Assembly (NCBI GenBank): GCA_036435485.1
Contig: CM071599.1
Coordinates: 9,760,803-9,824,802 of the forward strand
Direction: 5' to 3'
Origin: Saposhnikovia divaricata
Lineage: Eukaryota; Streptophyta; Magnoliopsida; Apiales; Apiaceae
DNA length: 64,000 bases
Shown: one piece after another, positions 57,089 to 64,000 of the stretch
How the letters are laid out: every line of letters begins with the position of its first letter
Numbering within the stretch: the first letter of the stretch is position 1
Notes under the pieces: generated by a model
What the model was told of the DNA's origin: nothing
Databases searched by the model: none
The model's input: only the letters and a program-made list of their open reading frames with translations
Made by a program: the position numbers and the translations under genes

Positions 57089-57413
57089 ATCATTATATGA
57101 AGTTTTCATTTAAGGATAAACCTACATTAACACATGTGTACTTAATAGAGACTCAAGAGATTCTCCCTTTACTAAGAGTGGAGACAACTAGATGGATGTG
57201 AAAAATTCTATCAGTTGTTCTAAGAATTATAAGCAGGATTTAGGTACCAGGTAATATGTTTAACCAAGTGAAGGTTAATCTAATTTAAGTGTAAATTTTT
57301 GCAGTAAGCTAATTTTTCATTAATTTTGCTACAAAAAGGAGTACAAAAAATTTGCATATCCTTCGTTTTCCCTTCACGAATATAATATTTTGTAATGAAC
57401 TGATTAGCAGAGA
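57089..57413 (-). other. Spacer and probable 3' UTR of the WNK gene
   Basis: No gene. On the minus strand it follows the WNK stop codon; no strong AATAAA seen, only AT-rich variants. Confidence 0.4.
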
Positions 57414-60135
57414 TTAAAAATAAACTGCATCAACTGGAAGAGAAGTAGCTCTATGAAGAGATGGTGGAAGCACAACTTCTGTGTAGAAACTTTGGCCTTT
57501 CACCATACCTTCTGGACTATAAGAATCATAAGCTGCGGCATCATACCTTCTTACGTTTTTGTTTGCACAATTTCTCTCATTGTCATTAGCAAAGCTAAAA
57601 TTTAAATGCTTCTCGGAAGCAATTTTCCTAAGAAAAATATTGTTGGTTTCCTCGTCTGTAGAAACTGAAGAACGTGAAGTTTGATGATTCTTTTGTTCTT
57701 TTCTCTCGTCAGCACTCTTGGAGAAACTCGTGTTTCTTGAAATGACTCGTATTTGTTGATCTCTCAGTTCCCTCATTTGCATTTGATACTTGGCCTTTAG
57801 CCACCTTAGTTCTTGCCTTATTTCATTTTCAAAATCATCTGCCAAATTGCGAGCTGGTTTTCTTCTTTCCTTGTCAACATGGACGACTTTCTCATCAAAA
57901 CATGATTCTTCAACTTGCTCATTGTCGTTATCTGATCCTTGCAAGCTCAGTTCGTAGTGCGTGCCAGCAGATTGACTTGACACAACTGGTGCACCTTCTG
58001 TTACACATTGCTCAGATGCCTCATACTGGTACATGATCTCCTCAAATCGGCTATGTACTGCACCATAACCATTTGTTGAACAATGAATGACTTGAAGGTT
58101 CTCCACACACGGATTGCTTGGGGAAAAATGGTTCAAATAAGGGCCATTTGAAGCACAATTATGACAGTTACCACAAATTGTATGATCAGGACCTTCTTCA
58201 TCTAGGCCTAATTCTGTATTCCACTCCGGTACCAACAATATTATTTCGCCATTAATCATGTCAGCTATTTTAGTCACTTCCTGATCCGTAATATCCAGTT
58301 CCAAGACCATTTCAGCGGCAACACTCAGAGCAGTGTCTGATTCTATATCAAATGGAAAGTATATATTTCGGACACGACCTGCGATAGATTGGTTTACATC
58401 AGCTTTCTAGAAATTAAGAAAAAAAAAATTGTTCAAAAAAGCTAACCAACAGTTCTTGAAATATAGGAACTACTGTACCTTCTTTATCATCCATTCTGAG
58501 CCTTAAAAAGATACCGCCATCATCTTCCCTTTTTCCCTTAATGGTGATATCAACATTTTCAAAATGCTCATCTTCTCTAATTGGCACAAAGTCGATTTCA
58601 GTTGATTCGAAATCAGGTGGAATGTATTCCAAGTCAACTCCTGGTTCATAATTACTACAATAGCCAGAGTAAGGATCGTTCAAAGAGTTGCTACTATCAA
58701 TTCTTAAGAGAGGTTGTCTTAACATGGGGCCTGTTCCATCCCAACCTCTGCAATTCTCTATTGGTGCCAAACAAGATCCATAATCATCAACTCGAAGAAA
58801 CGGATCATTAAGGAGCTCCTTGGCAGGGAGCCTACAAGATACAGTGGCTAAACACTTCTCAATAAATTGTCGAATCTCAGGGTCCTTGACCTTGTATAAA
58901 GAATCTGGTTTTTTACCCTACAGACATACATAAAATTGTATGTTAGTAACTTAACATATAATACCGCAGTTTAAACTCTATGTTTTAAAGGTTCGAAAAT
59001 TTCTTACAGATACGACTTTCTTGTAAATCTGAGCAGGGCAAAAACATTCACTATACGGATATTCAAAGGTGACCATTTCCAAAATGCACATTCCAAATGC
59101 ATAAATGTCCACTAATTCATTGTATTGCTCTTCATACACCTCTGGAGCCATGAACTCTGGTGTTCCTGATGGTAAACAATAAAACCTCAAAACTAGCAAA
59201 ATTTTAATCAAGACCACTGTCCAAACATAAAAATTTACCACAAGATTGCAGGATTCAATTAGGACCTTAAAAAACAAAAAAAAAACTGAACTTACCAACG
59301 CAGTGAGCAGCGTGTGTTTTACGTAGCATTGCAGCAAGGCCAAGATCACCAATCTTTACTTCCCCATGATTACCATTCACAAAAATATTGTCACACTTGA
59401 GATCTCTATGTATAATAGGAGGATTATGGCTATGGAGGTAGAGAAGGCCTTCTAAAATCTGCCTGCACCAATGTTTTACTGCTCTAATGTTCACTTTCTT
59501 GTGTTTTTGCCTATACCTATCAATATCATAACATACAACTAAAAATTGAAAACTAAAATTTCTTGAAAAACAAGTCCAAACAAATGAATGGTTAGAAAAC
59601 AATAGACCATGAGCTGCACTTACTGTCTGAGAGTACCAGAAGTGAACATCTCTGTGACAAAATTAATGTGTCTATTAGCAGTATCAACCCAAGAAGTGTA
59701 GAATTTCATGATATTGTTGTGTTTCAAAGTCTTGAGCAGATTAATCTCATTAAACAGCCTCTCAAGATCCTCTGAACTTTGTAAGAAATCATTGAACTTT
59801 ACTTGATTCCATGCCACTTCAATCCCTTCATACTCATCAAAACCTCTATAACTAAACAACAACAAAATTGAAAAAAAAAATTATTTAAAAAATTTGAAAA
59901 CTTTCCAAGGTTGAAATGACTATAAAGATTCTTACACTGTCTTTGATGCTCCTTTCCCAAGAACTTCATTGTACTGCAGAAAGTTCAACAAATTTAACAA
60001 ACTGAACTGATTGAATGAAAATGAAGAGACAATAAAATGAACTAAAAATTTATGGCTTACCCTTCCATATCTTCCAGTAGGGTCAACTTCAACAAACTCA
60101 GAGTCATCTTGTTCAGAAGAAGTAACACCATTCAT
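57414..60135 (-). CDS. WNK: WNK family serine/threonine kinase (plant WNK2/WNK9-like)
   Basis: With-No-Lysine kinase. Seven coding exons on the minus strand: 60061-60135, 59936-59973, 59624-59851, 59296-59516, 59008-59165, 58479-58917, 57414-58378; joined, 707 codons from MNGVTSSEQDD. All junctions have GT/AG. The glycine loop is GKGASKTV (31-38) with the catalytic lysine (K36) in subdomain I. EGIEVAWNQV has no lysine in subdomain II, the WNK hallmark. HRDLKCDN (150-157), DLG (172-174) and GTPEFMAPE (188-196) are intact. After the kinase domain (to about residue 280) comes a PF2/OSR1-C-like region (VRNIYFPFDIESDTAL, about 389 on). Then follow a Cys-rich stretch (CGNCHNC) and a basic coiled-coil-like segment (EIRQELRWLKAKYQMQMREL). 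Plant WNKs act in clock, flowering and osmotic signalling. Closest by eye to the WNK2/WNK9/WNK3 group. Confidence 0.92.
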
Positions 60136-60948
60136 TACCTATTCCTCCTATTATTTGCTAAACAGACTTGTCTTGTAATATGTGTCTAGGTGTAGTTTAA
60201 GTTATACATGTTCCATTTTACTTATCAATATGTACTCTCATAGCTAAAGTGATGGTGATGTGCATGAGTAGATCATCCAGACATAAGTGCATACTTTTTG
60301 GTTTTAAAAGGGTAGTAAAAGATAAAGCTAATTAAAGAATATGGAGTAGAGATTTAAACTTGTCTACATAAGAAAAACTCGAAATTCCTGACAAACGATT
60401 GTTATAATATACATATTTTCGTTTGTTAAGATCGGATAAATTAAAATTCTAAAAAAATTTATTTCGATCGCGAATAGGATCAACCATTCCCTATATTTAT
60501 ATGAAAAAAATTGTCGTTATTTCCTTCCATTTTTTATCATTATCGATTATCAGGAACCAAGACTCCAAAATAAGTGGCTTCGATGAGTCCATGTTAAAGA
60601 CTGTTGTAGTAAACAACTCTCGAAGAAAGGAGGGGTAAGATTTGTGTTGGCTATGTACATCACTACCCCACAAATAAGTCATGAAAAAGCATAGACATCT
60701 CTTTTTCTTCACCTGTGTCTTCTACTTTCTTTATTTCCATCTCATCACGAGATGCAAGATTAAGCATGTAGATCATCCAATTAAATATATGTATCTATGT
60801 TTGTCAGTGTGTTTCTATTATCTATAGATAACATAGATTGATGTAATGTTGACTGAAGTCGTCAGTGCTTTTTCGTTTTATTATTTTGAATTCAAAACAA
60901 GATTTTTACAGTAAGGAATTCATTCTTACTAAGTGGTAAAGTAGAATC
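60136..60948. other. Upstream region of the WNK gene
   Basis: Presumed promoter and 5' UTR on the minus strand. No clear TATA box chosen; no gene seen. Confidence 0.4.
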
Positions 60949-61339
60949 TGCAATGCTATTAGGTAAATTGGTTAGCTAAAATAATATATAATAATAATTA
61001 GCTATATTATAGATGATGAAAAAGTGATTTTGCTCCAATGTTGTTAGCTATATTTGTTAGCTATATTTTAAAAACAGTATTTTACTATCATAATTATTGG
61101 AGGGAGATGAGTTGGATATGAAAAAAGTGTAAAATATTAATATAAAATTGGAGGGAGATGATGTGGCCATTTATAGATAATGGTAGTGGATCAACAAATA
61201 TAAAAGACCAAGTGAGATTATCTAAAATTTTTATTGCTAACAGATTATGGTTGGAGAAGGTAATTATGTATATGGGTTAGCTATATGAAGTGCCAACTGG
61301 GATTTAGCTAACAAGTTTGTTTGGATTGGAGATGCTCTT
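60949..61339. mobile_element. Tourist-like MITE, decayed
   Basis: The left part (tgcaatgctattaggtaaattggttagctaa) and right part (tttagctaacaagtttgtttggattggagatgctc) are imperfect inverted repeats with repeated ttagcta words inside. The right end ggagatgctc is shared with the MITE at 61795. Confidence 0.5.
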
Positions 61340-61794
61340 ACAAAATAGATATTCTTACTGTAGGAAGAAAAGTTACTAGTCCGATGCATAATATCACCCT
61401 TCCTACCCAAACAAAGTAATAAAGTATCTATCGCGATGTAATCGAATTGAGTCAAGTTTCAAATATTTTTTGAAACTCGAATTTAACCAAAGATGTACAA
61501 AATAATGCTGACTTATCTTGGCCAACGTCCTAGAGAGAACAATTCTTGTAGAAATATTATGAGAAGAAATCATTTTTTTAGAAAAAAAATAATCTCTACA
61601 TGTTCTGAATTGGATCTCAAATATATTCTCAAATAACATGTATCATGTTTTTAATCGTGAAATTCATATTTATACCCAAAAAATCTATCACATTTATGAT
61701 AAAATATTTAATAATATAGTGACAATCCATTATTCGGGAACCATTTTGAGAACGTGTCCGGAACCCATAGCATTTCTCAAAAAATAATGGCTTA
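61340..61794. other. Intergenic, no gene seen
   Basis: Two short minus-strand open frames here lack any family resemblance. Confidence 0.45.
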
Positions 61795-62157
61795 GAGCAT
61801 CTCCAAGAGCCTCTTTATTTTGGCTCTTAAGTGAGATTTGAGGAGAGAGAAGAAAAAAATGTGCTCCAAGAGACTCTTAGTCACTCCTAAATTCACTAAA
61901 AATGTAATCTCTCTCCTCAATTGTAAGAGCTCCTATCCACTCCTAACTAATATTTTATACTAAATTCATAAGATACATTCTCTCTCTTCCCCACTTTTCT
62001 TTTGTCTTTTTATGAATTCCACTTACTTTTAATAATATAAAATTAAATAAGGAGTGAGTATAGAGAGTATTGTTGGAGATGAATGTACATTAAGTTAGTA
62101 AGAGCCTATATTTTATATTATATTTAAGAGTGAGTTAAGAGACTTTTGGAGATGCTC
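61795..62157. mobile_element. Tourist-like MITE
   Basis: Terminal inverted repeats gagcatctccaagagcctctt and its imperfect complement aagagacttttggagatgctc, flanked by tta (61792-61794 and 62158-62160), the 3-bp target typical of PIF/Harbinger MITEs. 363 bp, non-coding. Confidence 0.8.
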
Positions 62158-62160
62158 TTA

Positions 62161-64000
62161 GGACCTAAATTTTGATAGAGACTGTATGTCCTGCACACAC
62201 AAGAAACACAGCCTGTGAGTGGAGCTTTGTCTTGAGCTGTAGACGGTAGGGAAACCTAAGTACTAACCTAGAATTATCAACTTGTGCCTAAAAACAAAAC
62301 ACAAGATGGTATAGCACATCGTCTTGAAGATCTAAACCATACTTTAATATTCCACGATAGCACAAGTAGCTCATAGTTTTTCCCTTTTTTCCTAACTGCT
62401 TTCGATAAAATACACATTTTTGATAAAAATAAAAATAAGTTCTTACGAACTTATAAATCATAAATTACCGAACAGGTCCATTAATTAATTTAAGTCATTA
62501 GTAATATTTTCAGATTCTGTTGCGATTCGGGGTTGTTTGGTGTTGATTGTGATATTTAAAACCCAAATCACGTAGTTTACAAAAGTATTAGTTAAATATA
62601 GTACTGTTTTAATTCACTGATCTCCCAGTACGAGCATGCTGTCGCACAATCCCAGCATGCTTCAAGCCATGCTTCACCTTAGAGAGATCTTGTTCACATT
62701 AAGTATCTTATTAATATTCTCCTAATTAATATTCTCCTAAAATCAATAATCGTATCGTGTCCCATCAAAAATGTTATCTACCCGAAATGTTATCAAATAT
62801 CTATTATAAGTTATGTTATCTATCCGAAATGGTTATCGAAATGGTTATCGAAAATATTTCCAATTAAATAATATGTGATATGATTTTATTTGTAGGTTTT
62901 CTACGTATAAACAGTTCATCTCATTTATGAAGAAATCATTTATGAAGAAAGAATCAATAATATTATGACAACTTAGAATTTGAGAACGATTTTAACAAAT
63001 TCCTAACAAACTATAGAGTTACGCAGTTTGAAAGTGAAAAGATTCCTGCAAGTGAATTGTAGTAACATATAGATGAAGAACAAAGCTGAATTCAAAGTCC
63101 AAAAAACATCACAACTGATAAACAACGGCTACGTGTTACTTGTGTGATGTGTGACGGTGCATTACCGAATATGATTCGTAAGTTGTTGCATGTAAGTTGC
63201 TGCAAACATCACGGTCAAAATTGAGATGAAATTAAATATAAATAAATAAAATTAAAATTGTACACAGAAGATGGGATATGTTTAACGGTGAAAATTCTAA
63301 TTAATGGATGGAATAATTCATATGGAATCATTTTTGAATTGTAAACATCGAAGATCATATATTTTAAAAAAAAAAAATACGGTCATGCATATCCCATCTT
63401 CTATGTACATAATTAATTAAAGGGCTTCATGTGCCTGAGAATGATCTCAGGGTTCTCCATGAGGTTAAAAGCTTTTCAATACAATTTTAAAGGTATTTAG
63501 GTAAATTTACTGAGAAAAAAAATAAATATTTAAAAAAATGTCCCTGCGGGCTGCGGGACCACTTAATTTATAGGATTTTTGTGTTATTACCTCAGGAGAA
63601 ATACCTGAGGACAACCTCATGCCCATTTTTCTCTTAATTAAAATTGTACACAGAAGATGGTTAAGTACGGTTTAACACATTCTATATTACATAAATAAAA
63701 TTTTACACTTTTATATTCTATTTAAATATTGTTAAACCATAAAAGAATGTTGAAGAATTAAATTACGTATATTTAATAAAATTTTAATTATTATTTAATA
63801 AATGATATTGAACTGAAAGTTATAAATATGTTGAAAAAAAATATAAATTTATATTTAAAAAAGGTTTATATTTAATTCTGATCCTTCTTCTATGTATATA
63901 AAGGAAAATCCCGGGCGATAAACGTGGCTTCCACAAAACAACCTAATCTCAATATCCTCTTTTCTTAGGCATTCACATATTTACACCTCTCTCTCTCTTT
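62161..64000. other. Intergenic to window end
   Basis: No gene. acacagaagatgggatatg (about 63264) has an inverted partner (catatcccatcttctatgtaca, about 63388) and a direct partner (63648). Between them 63420-63625 looks like a decayed inverted-repeat element (cctgagaatgatctcagg; cctcaggagaaatacctgagg). The last ~110 bp (tatataaagg at 63895, then a CT-rich run) could be the promoter and leader of a plus-strand gene beyond the window, or the 5' end of another Helitron. Confidence 0.4.

Overview
This window is AT-rich plant nuclear DNA, almost certainly from a eudicot. The evidence is intron-split genes with plant-only products (a chloroplast photosystem II assembly factor, a plant WNK kinase, a plant-type cysteine synthase), plant Ty1/copia and Ty3/gypsy retrotransposons, Helitrons, Stowaway- and Tourist-like MITEs, and an Au-type SINE. 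I cannot name the species. There is no rRNA, no intact tRNA gene and no CRISPR array.

Layout: 1-4100 holds decayed remnants (an LRR pseudogene, a hAT transposase stub). 4115-11773 is a non-autonomous LTR retrotransposon on the minus strand with two ~2.4 kb LTRs, a 1.27 kb non-coding interior and a 5-bp target duplication. A solo gypsy-like LTR is nested in its right LTR, and the element appears to have landed in the last codons of an unidentified host exon. 11806-19725 and 20307-30890 are two copies of a tandem segmental duplication. Each copy carries a dead F-box gene (interrupted by miniature LTR elements) followed tail-to-tail by a complete 10-exon cytosolic O-acetylserine(thiol)lyase gene on the minus strand. 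The first cysteine synthase copy has lost a splice donor that the second retains. The second unit has also gained a 3.16 kb Helitron.

30890-37960 is a transposon graveyard: Stowaway-like MITEs, two more Helitrons (one inside a MITE terminal repeat) and a TRIM/LTR remnant. 37965-49683 is a Ty1/copia element (186-bp LTRs, TSD gactt) with decayed pol. It is split between reverse transcriptase and RNase H by a very young non-autonomous Ty3/gypsy element (42675-48630) that has 1392-bp LTRs indistinguishable by eye, a partial gag ORF and no pol.

51300-60150 is the ordinary genic part. It holds a plus-strand PSB27-H2/LPA19-like gene (3 coding exons, MITEs in its long intron), a hAT-like non-autonomous transposon carrying an Au-type SINE, and a minus-strand WNK kinase gene (7 coding exons, 707 codons by my splicing). 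60136-64000 is intergenic with Tourist-like MITEs.

The three host functions are unrelated (sulfur assimilation, photosystem II assembly, kinase signalling), so there is no pathway cluster. The main biological interest is the history of the duplicated cysteine synthase locus and the layered, datable transposon insertions. All splice models are my own reading of GT/AG sites and protein continuity; no search or alignment program was run.
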